NCBI RefSeq assembly: GCF_017051705.1
Contig: NZ_JAFIDJ010000004.1
Coordinates: 161,406-225,405, forward strand
Reading direction: 5' to 3'
Source: Algoriphagus lutimaris
GTDB lineage: Bacteria; Bacteroidota; Bacteroidia; Cytophagales; Cyclobacteriaceae
DNA: 64,000 nt
The notes under the pieces are model-generated. The model was not told where the DNA came from. It saw only the letters and a list, made by a program, of their open reading frames with translations, and ran no database searches. Of this stretch, positions 44,403-53,770 are shown piece after piece; the stretch's first letter is position 1, and each line of letters starts with the position of its first letter. Position numbers and translations under genes: made by a program.

Positions 44403-46322
44403 ATGGGAAAAATTATCGGCATTGACTTGGGTACCACCAACTCCTGCGTAGCCGTAATGGAGGGTAATGAGCCTGTAGTCATCCAAAACAGCGAAGGGAG
44501 AAGAACCACTCCTTCAATAGTGGCTTTTCTTGACAATGGAAATGGAGAACGCAAAGTAGGTGATCCTGCAAAACGTCAAGCAATCACCAACCCTGCAAAT
44601 ACGATTTCATCAGTAAAAAGATTTATGGGTAAAAAGTTCTCTGAAGTCTCTGAAGAGAAAAAACATGCCTCTTATAAAGTAGAAAAGGGATCAAATGACA
44701 CCATTGTAGTTAAAATCGGTGACAGATCTTATACTCCTCAGGAGCTTTCCGCAATGATTCTTCAAAAAATGAAGACCACTGCAGAGGACTTTTTGGGACA
44801 AGAAGTAACAGAAGCAGTTATTACTGTTCCTGCTTACTTTAATGACTCTGAGCGTCAAGCTACGAAAGAAGCTGGACAGATCGCAGGCCTTGAAGTTAAA
44901 AGAATTATCAATGAGCCTACTGCTGCGGCATTGGCTTATGGTATGGATAAAAAGAATCAGGACATGAAAATTGCAGTGTATGACCTAGGTGGTGGTACAT
45001 TTGATATTTCAGTCTTGGAACTTGGTGACGGTGTTTTCGAAGTGAAGTCTACCAACGGTGACGTTCATTTAGGAGGAGACGACTTCGACCAAGTAATTAT
45101 CAACTGGTTAGCAGATGAATTTAAAAGCGAAGAGCAAATTGATCTAAGACAAGATCCAATGGCCCTTCAGAGATTGAAAGAAGCTGCTGAAAAAGCTAAA
45201 ATCGAACTTTCAAGTTCTTCTTCTACAGAGATTAACTTACCATACATCACAGCAACTCAAACCGGTCCAAAGCACTTGGTAAGAACTCTTAGCAGAGCAA
45301 AGTTTGAGCAACTTTCAGAAGATCTTGTAAGAAGATCAATGGAGCCTTGTAAAAAAGCATTGGATGATGCTGGATTAAGTCCTTCCGACATTGATGAAGT
45401 AATCTTGGTTGGTGGATCTACCAGAATCCCTAAAATCCAAGAAGAAGTTGAGAAGTTCTTTGGCAAGAAGCCATCTAAAGGAGTAAACCCTGATGAGGTA
45501 GTAGCAATTGGAGCTGCAATCCAAGGTGGTGTATTGACTGGTGAAGTAAAAGATGTGTTACTACTTGATGTGACTCCTCTTTCTCTAGGTATCGAAACAA
45601 TGGGTGGAGTATTCACCAAATTGATTGAATCTAACACCACAATTCCAACAAAGAAATCAGAGGTATTCTCTACAGCTGCTGATAACCAGCCTGCGGTAGA
45701 TATCCACGTCCTTCAAGGTGAAAGGCCAATGGCGAAAGACAACAGAACAATTGGTAGATTCCAACTTACTGATATTCCGCCAGCTCAAAGAGGTGTTCCA
45801 CAAATCGAAGTAACCTTTGATATTGATGCCAATGGTATTCTAAATGTATCTGCAAAAGATAAAGGAACTGGTAAAGAGCAAAAAATTAAGATTGAAGCAT
45901 CTTCAGGACTTTCTCAAGAGGAAATCGACAGAATGAAAAATGAAGCTGAAGCAAATGCTGCTGCGGATAAAGCTGAAAAAGAGAAGATAGAAAAATTAAA
46001 TCAAGCTGATAGCTTAATCTTCCAGACTGAAAAGCAATTGAAAGAATACGGTGACAAGCTTTCTGAAGGAAACAAAACTGCAATTAATTCAGCACTTGAA
46101 ACATTGAAGACTGCTCATCAGTCTCAAAACGTAGAGGGTCTAGAGCCTGCTATGGAAGGGTTGAATAAAGCATGGGAAGCTGCTTCACAAGAAATGTATA
46201 ATGCTGCCGGTGCGGAAGGCGCTCAAGCAGGTCCTGATGCAACATCGGGTGCAGATGAAGGAACTTCTGGAGATGGAGTTTCTGATGTAGATTACGAAGA
46301 AGTTAGCGAAGACAAAAAATAA
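44403..46322 (+). CDS. dnaK: Chaperone protein DnaK (Hsp70)
   Basis: 639 residues. [17 protein letters not shown] opens the ATPase domain; [25 protein letters not shown] and [11 protein letters not shown] complete it. The linker [15 protein letters not shown] leads to the substrate-binding domain and a helical lid, ending in the acidic tail ...EEVSEDKK. It binds unfolded polypeptides in an ATP cycle with DnaJ and GrpE, neither of which is in this window. A sigma-54-like promoter lies upstream and a GroES-like gene downstream. Confidence 0.99.
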   Translation: MGKIIGIDLGTTNSCVAVMEGNEPVVIQNSEGRRTTPSIVAFLDNGNGERKVGDPAKRQAITNPANTISSVKRFMGKKFSEVSEEKKHASYKVEKGSNDTIVVKIGDRSYTPQELSAMILQKMKTTAEDFLGQEVTEAVITVPAYFNDSERQATKEAGQIAGLEVKRIINEPTAAALAYGMDKKNQDMKIAVYDLGGGTFDISVLELGDGVFEVKSTNGDVHLGGDDFDQVIINWLADEFKSEEQIDLRQDPMALQRLKEAAEKAKIELSSSSSTEINLPYITATQTGPKHLVRTLSRAKFEQLSEDLVRRSMEPCKKALDDAGLSPSDIDEVILVGGSTRIPKIQEEVEKFFGKKPSKGVNPDEVVAIGAAIQGGVLTGEVKDVLLLDVTPLSLGIETMGGVFTKLIESNTTIPTKKSEVFSTAADNQPAVDIHVLQGERPMAKDNRTIGRFQLTDIPPAQRGVPQIEVTFDIDANGILNVSAKDKGTGKEQKIKIEASSGLSQEEIDRMKNEAEANAAADKAEKEKIEKLNQADSLIFQTEKQLKEYGDKLSEGNKTAINSALETLKTAHQSQNVEGLEPAMEGLNKAWEAASQEMYNAAGAEGAQAGPDATSGADEGTSGDGVSDVDYEEVSEDKK

Positions 46323-46345
46323 TTTTCGTCTAAACCAACTAAATG

Positions 46346-46373
46346 CGGCATCTGTTATAGCTAACAGGTGCCG
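46346..46373 (+). other. Perfect-stem hairpin between dnaK and the GroES-like gene
   Basis: CGGCATCTGTTA (46346-46357) pairs with TAACAGGTGCCG (46362-46373) around TAGC, with one T-G pair. Only a weak T-rich stretch follows, so it may be a partial terminator or an RNA-stability element that separates dnaK from the next gene. Confidence 0.7.
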
Positions 46374-46400
46374 TTATTTGTTTATTCTAGATTTTAAGAA

Positions 46401-46775
46401 ATGGAACTGACAGCTGACAATAAATTAAAAAACCTGATCGTCGTTGGGGACAGAGTTTTGATAAAGCTAAAGAAGCCAAATGAAAAAACCGGTTCAGGCT
46501 TATATCTTCCTCCCGGTGTTCAGGAAAAAGAAAAAGTCCAACAAGGATACATCATCAAAACAGGCCCAGGATACCCTATCCCTATGCCCACAGAAGATCC
46601 TGAACCGTGGATGGATAAAGAAGAACCAATTAAGTATGTTCCGCTTCAAGCAAAGGAGGGGGATTTAGCAATTTTCCTATTAAATGGATCTTTTGAGGTG
46701 ATTTATGGAGGTGAAAAATATCATGTAGTCCCCCAAAGTTCAATTCTAATGCTAGAAAGAGAGCAAGAACTATAA
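46401..46775 (+). CDS. Co-chaperone GroES-family protein, stand-alone
   Basis: 124 residues with a GroES-like fold: NLIVVGDRVLIKLKKPNEKTGSGLYLPPG, then KVQQGYIIKTGPGY and GDLAIFLLNGSFEVIYGGEKYHVVPQSSILML. It has an insert of about 20 residues (IPMPTEDPEPWMDKEEPIKYVP) where ordinary GroES continues, and no groEL lies next to it. It is probably a divergent paralogue cotranscribed with dnaK in part. Confidence 0.88.
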   Translation: MELTADNKLKNLIVVGDRVLIKLKKPNEKTGSGLYLPPGVQEKEKVQQGYIIKTGPGYPIPMPTEDPEPWMDKEEPIKYVPLQAKEGDLAIFLLNGSFEVIYGGEKYHVVPQSSILMLEREQEL

Positions 46776-46808
46776 AAAAAGCCCGGCAAAACCGGGCTTT
46801 TATTTTTA
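46776..46808. terminator. Bidirectional terminator after the GroES-like gene
   Basis: GCCCGG (46781-46786) pairs with CCGGGC (46792-46797), extended by A and T runs on both sides; it can serve the convergent repeat-protein gene as well. Confidence 0.9.
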
Positions 46809-47168
46809 TTAATGCCACCAAAACTTTTTAGGCCGCATGGATTTTGGTAAAATGTAACTTGCTTTCGAACCTGTAACAGATAATTCTGGATCTTCCCATA
46901 CTTTTCTGTTTTTAGCTTTTAAACCCTTCGGATTTTCAACATTACTTCTGGTATAAATCATCGATTGAGTTCCAGACCTTTCCCAAACTTTAGCATTTTT
47001 GGCAGCCGGACCTTTTAAAGTTTCTGGTTGCTCATAGTACGCTACTTGTATTGCATTTTTGGTCCTATCTGATACTTTCGCATTTTTTGCTTTAGGGCCA
47101 GTAACACTCTGTGAATAAGATGCAACAGCAATAAACATGGCCGCTATAATTATAAACGGTCTTTTCAT
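46809..47168 (-). CDS. Secreted protein with exact 29-residue repeats
   Basis: 119 residues with a signal peptide ending ASYSQ (about residue 20). The mature part consists of three repeats of exactly 29 residues, starting with G-P/L-x-A-K-N-x-K-V at Gly 24, Gly 53 and Gly 82; the last two continue K-V-W-E. The tail MRPKKFWWH is basic and aromatic. ATG 47168 is chosen because it opens the signal peptide. No known family is recognised; expected location is periplasm or outside. Confidence 0.75.
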   Translation of the reverse strand: MKRPFIIIAAMFIAVASYSQSVTGPKAKNAKVSDRTKNAIQVAYYEQPETLKGPAAKNAKVWERSGTQSMIYTRSNVENPKGLKAKNRKVWEDPELSVTGSKASYILPKSMRPKKFWWH

Positions 47169-47468
47169 CGATCTACTTTGGTTGATTTTGAATAATATAC
47201 TCAAAACCAATCTTTTTGTTTCAATAAAACAATATATATTCAATGAAATTGGTAAAAATCAGAAATTATATTTTAATACCTGATACCAATATCGTTAGAC
47301 TCTTTTATTATATTTCGTTTTAAAAATAACGAACTTTTAATCTTTTGAAGAAATACCTTATACATGAAGGCATTATTTTACCCTATATCACTGCTACTTT
47401 ATCTCCAAAATAAAAAAACCGGAGTGAAAATCACCCCGGCTTTATTGACAATAGACCCTGTTTATTTT
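47169..47468. other. 300-base AT-rich gap upstream of the repeat-protein gene
   Basis: Contains the terminator of the porin gene (47412-47439) and otherwise AT-rich sequence. I see no reading frame or clear promoter box at standard spacing. Confidence 0.6.
47412..47439 (-). terminator. Intrinsic terminator of the porin gene
   Basis: Minus strand: CCGGGGTGA (47431-47439) pairs with TCACTCCGG (47419-47427) with one mismatch, then seven T residues. Confidence 0.85.
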
Positions 47469-48656
47469 TTAGAAAGCAAATACTGCTGCCAAGAGAAATG
47501 AAGACAAACTCTTACTTCCTGCTAGATCTTTATTAAGGAAATAATCTTCCTCGCTCATCGTATCCAATCTAATTTCCGGGATCAAGGTTAAGTTATTTCC
47601 AATCTTCGCATTACCTGAAAGCGTAAATGCAAATACATTCCCATCTCCATTTGGACCAGTTCCTACAACTCCCTCTAAACCACTATTAAAGACACTAAAA
47701 TACTCACCTCTAAGACCTATTGCAAAATTCTCTGAAGTGGAAGCTTGCAGATATCCTGCAAAACCGTAGAACCCTGCATTATTATCTTCTAGTGAAAATA
47801 TATCTGCCCCATCAAACTCTTCCCCACCACTCGTGGAGTTATAGGTAGTATTTACTCCAAGATACCAAACGTCTGATAAATCAAAACCTGTTGTGAGATC
47901 CACCTGAAAAGTATTTCCATAGGAAACTTGACCTGGGATAAGATCTCCATTGTTGATTAATTTACCATCATTATCTCCATAGACAAAATTCAGAAAGGTA
48001 CTTCCCGAGCCTGTGCTATAACCTAGTTGAGCTCCAAAAGTATAAGTACCAAAAGGATTAAACTCTGTAATATCCGTCGGGTTCATCACTGAAGCCATTA
48101 AAGACCACTTTTCAGATATAGCGAAATCAGCTTTCAAACCAGTATGAGAAAATGGACCATAAGAGAACATGTAAGAAGTAGAATAGTTGAAATTCCCTGT
48201 TGGAGAAATCACCTCATACCCTAAGAATGTATTGAAGTTACCAAAAGTCAAGGTGACTGCGTCGGTCACATTCCAATACACATATAATTGATTTATGATT
48301 TGAGAACTTCCAGCCATTCCTCCAGCATATAAAGGAGAACCAAAAACCGCGTCTTCTCCCCTAGGTCCAAATACCAAATCAGCAACCGCCCCTACTTTTT
48401 CTCCCTCGTACGTCGCAATAATATTGGCCATACCTAGAGAAAATCCAGGTAAGTTACCAAAAGAACTAGCAGGAGCTTGATAATTTTCACCCTTATTCGG
48501 TGCACCAAAATTCGATCTGAAATAAGCATCCACGGAACCTGAAAAAGTAAATTTGGATGGTTCCTTTTCTTCTTCCACAATAATTGCCTCTTGTCCAAAA
48601 CTTATTGTAGAGACAAAGAACATCCCTACGAATATTAGTAGATTAATATTTTTCAT
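47469..48656 (-). CDS. Outer-membrane porin (OmpL/BBP2-like), linked to Amt
   Basis: 395 residues with a signal peptide ending ISFGQ (about residue 22). FTFSGSVDAYFRSNFGAPNKGENYQAP opens a barrel with many amphipathic strands, ending ...LSSFLLAAVFAF with C-terminal Phe. This resembles the beta-barrel porin-2 (BBP2) family. It is encoded downstream of the ammonium transporter on the same strand, about 100 bases away, suggesting an ammonium-linked outer-membrane channel (inference). Confidence 0.85.
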   Translation of the reverse strand: MKNINLLIFVGMFFVSTISFGQEAIIVEEEKEPSKFTFSGSVDAYFRSNFGAPNKGENYQAPASSFGNLPGFSLGMANIIATYEGEKVGAVADLVFGPRGEDAVFGSPLYAGGMAGSSQIINQLYVYWNVTDAVTLTFGNFNTFLGYEVISPTGNFNYSTSYMFSYGPFSHTGLKADFAISEKWSLMASVMNPTDITEFNPFGTYTFGAQLGYSTGSGSTFLNFVYGDNDGKLINNGDLIPGQVSYGNTFQVDLTTGFDLSDVWYLGVNTTYNSTSGGEEFDGADIFSLEDNNAGFYGFAGYLQASTSENFAIGLRGEYFSVFNSGLEGVVGTGPNGDGNVFAFTLSGNAKIGNNLTLIPEIRLDTMSEEDYFLNKDLAGSKSLSSFLLAAVFAF

Positions 48657-48699
48657 TTTAATTTTAAATGTTGGTTAATAAATAGATAGTTGACCATTT

Positions 48700-48755
48700 A
48701 AGCCTTCGAAACCGGAAAGAGAGTCGCGTTTTTTTCCGATCGAAGGCTTTTTTTT
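48700..48755. terminator. Long hairpin between amt and the porin gene
   Basis: AAGCCTTCGA (48700-48709) pairs with TCGAAGGCTT (48740-48749); inside, CGGAAA (48713-48718) pairs with TTTCCG (48733-48738). A T-run follows on the plus strand, not on the minus strand that carries both genes, so its role as an amt terminator is uncertain. Confidence 0.65.
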
Positions 48756-50052
48756 ATTCGTCGTATACAATAGTATATCCACGGATACCATGCTCATGAG
48801 AATCAAGACCACTTTTCTCATGCTCTTCAGAAACTCTGATACCTACGGTCACTTTTAGTACGTAGAAGATGATGAAAGCAGAAATAAATGCAGTTGCACC
48901 GCAAATCAATACACCCATCAATTGAGTAATAAATGAATGCTCTGGATTTGTAGAAAAAATGCCTACTGCTAAAGTACCCCATACACCGCAAGTCAAGTGA
49001 ACAGACACTGCACCAACCACATCATCGAGTTTAAGGCTATCTAACAATACAGCAGAAAGTACTACCAAAATCCCCGCGATAAACCCTACAATAACCGCAG
49101 AACCAGGGTTGATTACATCAGCTCCTGCAGTTATGCCGACTAGACCGGCAAGCACTCCATTCAACACCATTCCGAGATCCAATCTTTTGAAAACAAAGTA
49201 TCCAGCCAAGAAACCACCCATTCCACCAGCACAAGCGGCGAGACTAGTAGTTACCAGTACAAAGGAAACTAAAGCAGGGTCTGCAGAAAGGACGGAACCG
49301 CCATTAAATCCAAACCATCCTAACCAAAGAAGAAAAACACCAATTACTGCCAATGGAACAGAAGCTCCAGGCTTATCTACTGTTTTTCCATTTACATATT
49401 TACCGATTCTTGGTCCAACAAGGATTACACCTGCCAAAGCACCCCAGCCTCCAACGGAGTGAACCAAAGTACTACCTGCAAAATCATAGAAACCCATTGC
49501 ATCAAGAGCTCCTCCACCCCATTTCCAACTTCCGATGATCGGATAAACAATTCCCACAAAGAATAAGGTGAAAATCAAATAAGACCAAAGCTTCACACGC
49601 TCAGCAATAGCTCCAGATACAATGGTAGCCGCTGTAGCAGCAAACATTGCTTGGAATAAAAAATCCGTCCAGTAAGTATAGCCGGCATCAGCATAGTCTG
49701 CAGTTACATCAGCATCACCTGGAGAGAACCAAAACATGCTCCAGCCAGAGGCATCAAACCCAAACCATCCTGGAGTTTCAAATCCTGGATACATTAAATA
49801 GAACCCAGCTATTGCATAGGTTAAAATTCCAAGAATCGGAGTAATCGTGTTCTTGAAAAGAATGTTTACTGTGTTTTTGGCTTGACCAAAACCAGCTTCA
49901 ACGCCTGCGAAGCCCAAGTGCATAATAAACACGAGCGCTGTAGAAAGCATCATCCAAACATTGTTGGTGGTGAGGATGTTTTGCGTCAATGCCGCAGAAA
50001 CATCCATTGTCGCGGCCGCATCTTGGGCCAACAGGGGTGCGAAATACATCAT
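48754..50052 (-). CDS. amt: Ammonium transporter
   Basis: 432 residues with 11 transmembrane helices. The conserved pair of pore histidines is present at His 198 (STLVHSVGGWGAL) and His 352 (AVSVHLTCGVWG), as is ATIVSGAIAERVKLWSY and the GFAGVEAGFGQAKNTVN block. An initial hydrophobic segment MMYFAPLLAQDA looks like a cleavable signal, common for Amt. The start is ATG 50052 (or 50049). It imports NH4+/NH3. No GlnK gene is adjacent; the porin gene is. Confidence 0.96.
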   Translation of the reverse strand: MMYFAPLLAQDAAATMDVSAALTQNILTTNNVWMMLSTALVFIMHLGFAGVEAGFGQAKNTVNILFKNTITPILGILTYAIAGFYLMYPGFETPGWFGFDASGWSMFWFSPGDADVTADYADAGYTYWTDFLFQAMFAATAATIVSGAIAERVKLWSYLIFTLFFVGIVYPIIGSWKWGGGALDAMGFYDFAGSTLVHSVGGWGALAGVILVGPRIGKYVNGKTVDKPGASVPLAVIGVFLLWLGWFGFNGGSVLSADPALVSFVLVTTSLAACAGGMGGFLAGYFVFKRLDLGMVLNGVLAGLVGITAGADVINPGSAVIVGFIAGILVVLSAVLLDSLKLDDVVGAVSVHLTCGVWGTLAVGIFSTNPEHSFITQLMGVLICGATAFISAFIIFYVLKVTVGIRVSEEHEKSGLDSHEHGIRGYTIVYDE

Positions 50053-50573
50053 AGGTTTTATAGAAATTTTGAATTGATTTTCAGAATTTAATATAGGTTT
50101 GAAGAGAATTCTCAAATCGAATGTAAATAGTTTATTACCAATAAAACAAATAGGCATTTTCAAAAAATCACATATTTACTAAGATAGTTGGTTATTTTTT
50201 AAGCCATTTTTTAACGATTTTGCAAAAAATACCATGATTTCAATGATTTTTATACCCAACATATAGAAAGAATAATATTTGGTAAAAATCCTCTTTATTC
50301 TTCGGAAACGATTTCTAAAACAGGCTTTTAGAATAAAATTAATTTTAAAGCATCTAAAACAGTATTTTATTTTAAAAAAATAAAAAAAACAAGATTTTAG
50401 TATTTTTATCTCGTTTTACAAAAAATATAAAAATTCACTTTCTACATTTTTTTTTAACCGATCAACCACAAAAACTACCGTTTCTTTCAAGAATAGAGTA
50501 AAATAAAGACTCTATTTCACAAAAAAACCGGAAAAAATCCGGTTTATACTAAAATTTGAAACTGCAAGTTATT
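50053..50573. other. 521-base very AT-rich gap upstream of amt
   Basis: Contains homopolymer A and T runs, an eight-base inverted repeat TTCTAAAA / TTTTAGAA (50313-50333) and the hemB terminator (50520-50544). I found no convincing promoter box or gene. Confidence 0.6.
50520..50544 (-). terminator. Intrinsic terminator of the rocD-HAD-hemB operon
   Basis: Minus strand AACCGGA (50538-50544) pairs with TCCGGTT (50526-50532) around five bases, then T residues, just after the hemB stop at 50574. Confidence 0.82.
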
Positions 50574-51542
50574 TTATCGCCCGAGTTGTGCATATTCTTT
50601 TGCAAAATAGGTTAAAATGATCTTAGCTCCTGACCTTTTAATACTGGTCAAAATCTCTAACATAGCCCTTTCCCCATCTAGCCATCCCCTCTCGGCCGCA
50701 GCTTTCACCATACTATACTCACCAGAAACATTATAGGCGGCTATAGGCAATGGGTAATTATCACTTAATAGCTTAATGATATCCAAATAGGACAGCGCGG
50801 GTTTTACCATTAAAAAGTCCGCTCCTTCCTCCATATCCAAATCTGCTTCAATCAAAGCCTCTTTAGAATTGGCACAATCCATTTGGTAGGTCTTTTTATC
50901 TCCGAATTTGGGAGCGGAATCAAGAGCATCTCTAAAAGGCCCGTAAAATGCACTGGCGTATTTAGCGGTATAAGACATGATAGAAGTATCTGTGTAACCA
51001 TGTCCGTCTAAAAGATCCCTTATATACCCTACTCTACCATCCATCATGTCGGAAGGACCCAAAATATCCACCCCGGCATCAGCTTGTGCCAAAGACATTC
51101 TCCCCAGCACTTCTAAAGTCTCGTCATTCAGTACTTTCCCATCCTTAACTATTCCATCATGTCCATCACTACTATATGGATCCATAGCTACATCAGACAT
51201 CAAGCAAACTTCAGGAAACTGCTTTTTAATTTCCTTCAAAGCCTTCAAATAAAAAGTTTCGGGATTGAAACTTTCAGTAGCCTTTGCATCTTTCAACTCT
51301 TCAGGGTAAGCCGGAAAAACATCAAAGGATGTTATTCCAAGATTTAAACAAGATTCGATCTCTGAAAGCATGGTATCTATGGAGAACCTGTAAATCCCTG
51401 GCATGGAATCCACTGCCACTCTTTTCCCTGTTCCGGAAACAAGAAACAAAGGAAGGATCAAATCCTTAACTGAAACAGAGGTTTCTTCAACTAAACTTCG
51501 AACCACCTCTGATTTTCTATTTCTTCTTGGTCTTCTTTGCAT
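50574..51542 (-). CDS. hemB: Porphobilinogen synthase (delta-aminolevulinate dehydratase), zinc-cysteine-free type
   Basis: 322 residues. Both active-site lysines are visible: Lys 194 in SYTAKYAS and Lys 247 in DFLMVKPALSYLD. The cysteine cluster that binds catalytic zinc in the E. coli enzyme is replaced by Ala 119, Asp 121 and Asp 129 (SDVAMDPYSSDGHDG), so this is the Mg or K-dependent type. It condenses two aminolevulinates to porphobilinogen. It follows the HAD gene after one base. Confidence 0.97.
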   Translation of the reverse strand: MQRRPRRNRKSEVVRSLVEETSVSVKDLILPLFLVSGTGKRVAVDSMPGIYRFSIDTMLSEIESCLNLGITSFDVFPAYPEELKDAKATESFNPETFYLKALKEIKKQFPEVCLMSDVAMDPYSSDGHDGIVKDGKVLNDETLEVLGRMSLAQADAGVDILGPSDMMDGRVGYIRDLLDGHGYTDTSIMSYTAKYASAFYGPFRDALDSAPKFGDKKTYQMDCANSKEALIEADLDMEEGADFLMVKPALSYLDIIKLLSDNYPLPIAAYNVSGEYSMVKAAAERGWLDGERAMLEILTSIKRSGAKIILTYFAKEYAQLGR

Positions 51543-51543
51543 A

Positions 51544-52197
51544 TTATTTAAATAATTCCTTTAAATGTGCTAAATCCAGCCCCAAATAATTCTCTATATA
51601 ATAGTGACATGCTGGAAGCTCCTCTTTAGAATGGCTTGACAACACACCTACTACTTTCATTCCGGCATTTAATCCAGCACTTGCTCCCGAGAAGGAGTCC
51701 TCAAATACCAAACATTCTGAAGGAGTAATACCTAAATTATCAGCGGACTTCAAATACACTTCTGGGTCAGGCTTATGTTTTATAACATCTTCTGAAGCCA
51801 ATTGAGAATTCATTAAATTTGAAATTTCCAGGGTATTAATAATTAATTCTAGATTCGCTCTAGGAGCTGAAGTGGCTACCGCAGTAGGCAAACTTGATTT
51901 TTTTAAATTTTGGAAGAATGGCATAAAGCCGGGAATCGGATCTACTTCTGTTTTGTAGATCTCCCAGAACAAACTCTCCTTTTCATCTTCTAAAATGGCC
52001 AACTCTTCCCCATCAATCTTTCTACCTAAGAAATGGCTCAATATGTAACCATTATTTTTCCCATACATATGCTCTTGATATTCTTCCTCAGAAGGATTCA
52101 AATTTCTCTTGGCGAAGAATTGCTGAAAAGCGACAGAATGATATGGATTGGTATGACAAATGACTCCATCCATATCGAATATCACTGCTTTAAGCAT
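51544..52197 (-). CDS. HAD-superfamily phosphatase (beta-phosphoglucomutase-like)
   Basis: 217 residues. Motif I FDMDGVICHT with Asp 8 and Asp 10, cap domain of alpha type, motif II VATSAPR, motif III Lys in KHKPDPEVYL, and motif IV ECLVFEDSFSG. Family members hydrolyse sugar phosphates or interconvert them; the substrate is unknown. It is sandwiched between rocD (2 bases) and hemB (1 base) in one operon. Confidence 0.92.
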   Translation of the reverse strand: MLKAVIFDMDGVICHTNPYHSVAFQQFFAKRNLNPSEEEYQEHMYGKNNGYILSHFLGRKIDGEELAILEDEKESLFWEIYKTEVDPIPGFMPFFQNLKKSSLPTAVATSAPRANLELIINTLEISNLMNSQLASEDVIKHKPDPEVYLKSADNLGITPSECLVFEDSFSGASAGLNAGMKVVGVLSSHSKEELPACHYYIENYLGLDLAHLKELFK

Positions 52198-52199
52198 AG

Positions 52200-53435
52200 T
52201 TATTTCTTGAAATCGGTAATTGTTTTCTCGATGATGTCACAACATTCATGAATCTGCTCTTCCGTCATTACTAATGGAGGTGCAAAACGAATAATATTTC
52301 CATGAGTAGGTTTTGCCAATAGTCCATTATTCTTTAGTGCAATGCAAATATCCCATGCAGTAGAGCTTTCTTCAGTATCATTGATTACTACCGCATTCAA
52401 CAAACCCTTTCCTCTAACAAGTTTCACTAAATCTGATTTTTCAACCAGTTTTTGCATTCTATTACGGAAAACTATACCGAGTTTCTCCGCATTTTCAGCC
52501 AACCTTTCATCTTTCACCACATCTAAAGCCGCCATAGCCACTTTAGTTCCTAAAGGATTGCCTCCATAGGTGGAGCCGTGCTGCCCCGGCTTGATGACAT
52601 TCATGACTTCATCATCGGCCAATACTGCCGAAACAGGATAAAATCCACCAGAAATCGCTTTCCCTAAAATAACCATGTCGGGACGAACATTTTCATGATC
52701 TACAGCCAGCATCTTACCTGTTCTTGCAACTCCAGTTTGAATTTCATCTGCTATAAATAAAACCTGCTTATCCGCACAAGCATCTTTGGCGTTTCTCAGG
52801 TATCCAGCAGAAGGCACGTATACCCCGGCCTCTCCTTGAATTGGCTCCACTAAAAAAGCAACCACATCAGGATCCTGAAGTGCTGCTTTTAATGCATCAA
52901 TATCATCATAAGGGACTTTAATAAAACCTGGAGTGTATGGCCCAAAGTTTTTTCTTGCCGTTTCATCGTTTGAAAATGAAATAATCGTGGTCGTTCTACC
53001 ATGAAAGTTATTCTCTGCCACAATGATTTTAGCTTGCTGCTCATTCACCCCTTTGCGCTCATAACCCCATTTTCTAGCGATTTTAATGGCAGTCTCCACT
53101 CCTTCTGCTCCCGTGTTCATCGGTAACACCTTGTCATACCCAAAAAACTCCGTAAGGTATTTTTCAAATGGACCCAAGACATCATTATGAAATGCCCTGG
53201 AAGTAAGAGTCAAAATCCCTGCTTGTTCAATCATCGCATTTTTAATTCTTGGATGACAATGCCCTTGGTTAACGGCTGAATAAGCAGAAAGAAAATCATA
53301 ATATTTTTTTCCTTCCACATCCCAAAGGAAAACACCTTCGCCTTTGGCCAAAACAACAGGTAATGGATGATAATTATGAGCACCATATTTCTCTTCTAAT
53401 TCAATTGCCTGAGAGCTAGATGTGATTGTCTGCAT
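52200..53435 (-). CDS. rocD: Ornithine--oxo-acid aminotransferase
   Basis: 411 residues of the class III PLP aminotransferase fold: [20 protein letters not shown] (about 106-125), [25 protein letters not shown] (Asp 230) and the Schiff-base lysine Lys 259 in [10 protein letters not shown]. It converts ornithine and 2-oxoglutarate to glutamate-semialdehyde and glutamate. ATG 53435 is chosen because it begins the conserved N-terminus; a TATTTTTGC promoter element lies 40 bases upstream. First gene of the rocD-HAD-hemB operon. Confidence 0.95.
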   Translation of the reverse strand: MQTITSSSQAIELEEKYGAHNYHPLPVVLAKGEGVFLWDVEGKKYYDFLSAYSAVNQGHCHPRIKNAMIEQAGILTLTSRAFHNDVLGPFEKYLTEFFGYDKVLPMNTGAEGVETAIKIARKWGYERKGVNEQQAKIIVAENNFHGRTTTIISFSNDETARKNFGPYTPGFIKVPYDDIDALKAALQDPDVVAFLVEPIQGEAGVYVPSAGYLRNAKDACADKQVLFIADEIQTGVARTGKMLAVDHENVRPDMVILGKAISGGFYPVSAVLADDEVMNVIKPGQHGSTYGGNPLGTKVAMAALDVVKDERLAENAEKLGIVFRNRMQKLVEKSDLVKLVRGKGLLNAVVINDTEESSTAWDICIALKNNGLLAKPTHGNIIRFAPPLVMTEEQIHECCDIIEKTITDFKK

Positions 53436-53476
53436 GTTTTTCTTATTTTTGTATTCTGAATTGTGAACTCTTATCA

Positions 53477-53485
53477 GCAAAAATA
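53477..53485 (-). promoter_or_regulatory. TAnnTTTGC promoter element of the rocD operon
   Basis: TATTTTTGC on the minus strand, about 40 bases before ATG 53435. No clear -33 box is seen at 19 bases. Confidence 0.45.
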
Positions 53486-53509
53486 GGATAATTGGCTGTA
53501 CCTCTAGGC

Positions 53510-53668
53510 ATGAAACCAGAAAAGAACACTCAAAACACCCCTACTTTAACTTCAAAAGATTATTATTTCAATGAAGAAGGCTTGATGGTATTCACAAAAC
53601 ACTATCACTTGAAAAGAGGATACTGCTGCGGAAATGGGTGTAAACACTGCCCTTATACAAAAGGTTGA
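53510..53668 (+). CDS. DUF5522-family small cysteine-rich protein
   Basis: 52 residues, short but coherent. The C-terminal half reads [20 protein letters not shown] with four cysteines in the pattern CC-x3-C-x2-C, typical of the DUF5522 metal-knuckle family. N-terminal region [19 protein letters not shown] is also typical. The divergent neighbour is rocD; the function is unknown, and metal or cluster binding is inferred from the cysteines. Confidence 0.8.
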   Translation: MKPEKNTQNTPTLTSKDYYFNEEGLMVFTKHYHLKRGYCCGNGCKHCPYTKG

Positions 53669-53672
53669 ATTA

Positions 53673-53700
53673 AAAGGGAATAATTTTAAATCCCTTTGTT
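53673..53700 (+). terminator. Possible terminator of the DUF5522 gene
   Basis: AAAGGGA (53673-53679) pairs with TCCCTTT (53691-53697) around an AT-rich 11-base loop, with only a few T residues after. Confidence 0.4.
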
Positions 53701-53770
53701 GTTAATTCCCAAAAAGTTCCGATATTTGCAGACTCATTACAGAAACGCATACAAATTACGATACTATATC

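Noticed and set aside
45257-45640. 127-codon frame antisense to dnaK
   Set aside because: A shadow of the strongly coding dnaK strand, with no family resemblance.
50221-50233. Sigma-54-like TGGTAT...TTGC upstream of amt
   Set aside because: The gap between GG and GC is 8 bases, not 10, so it fails the sigma-54 spacing.
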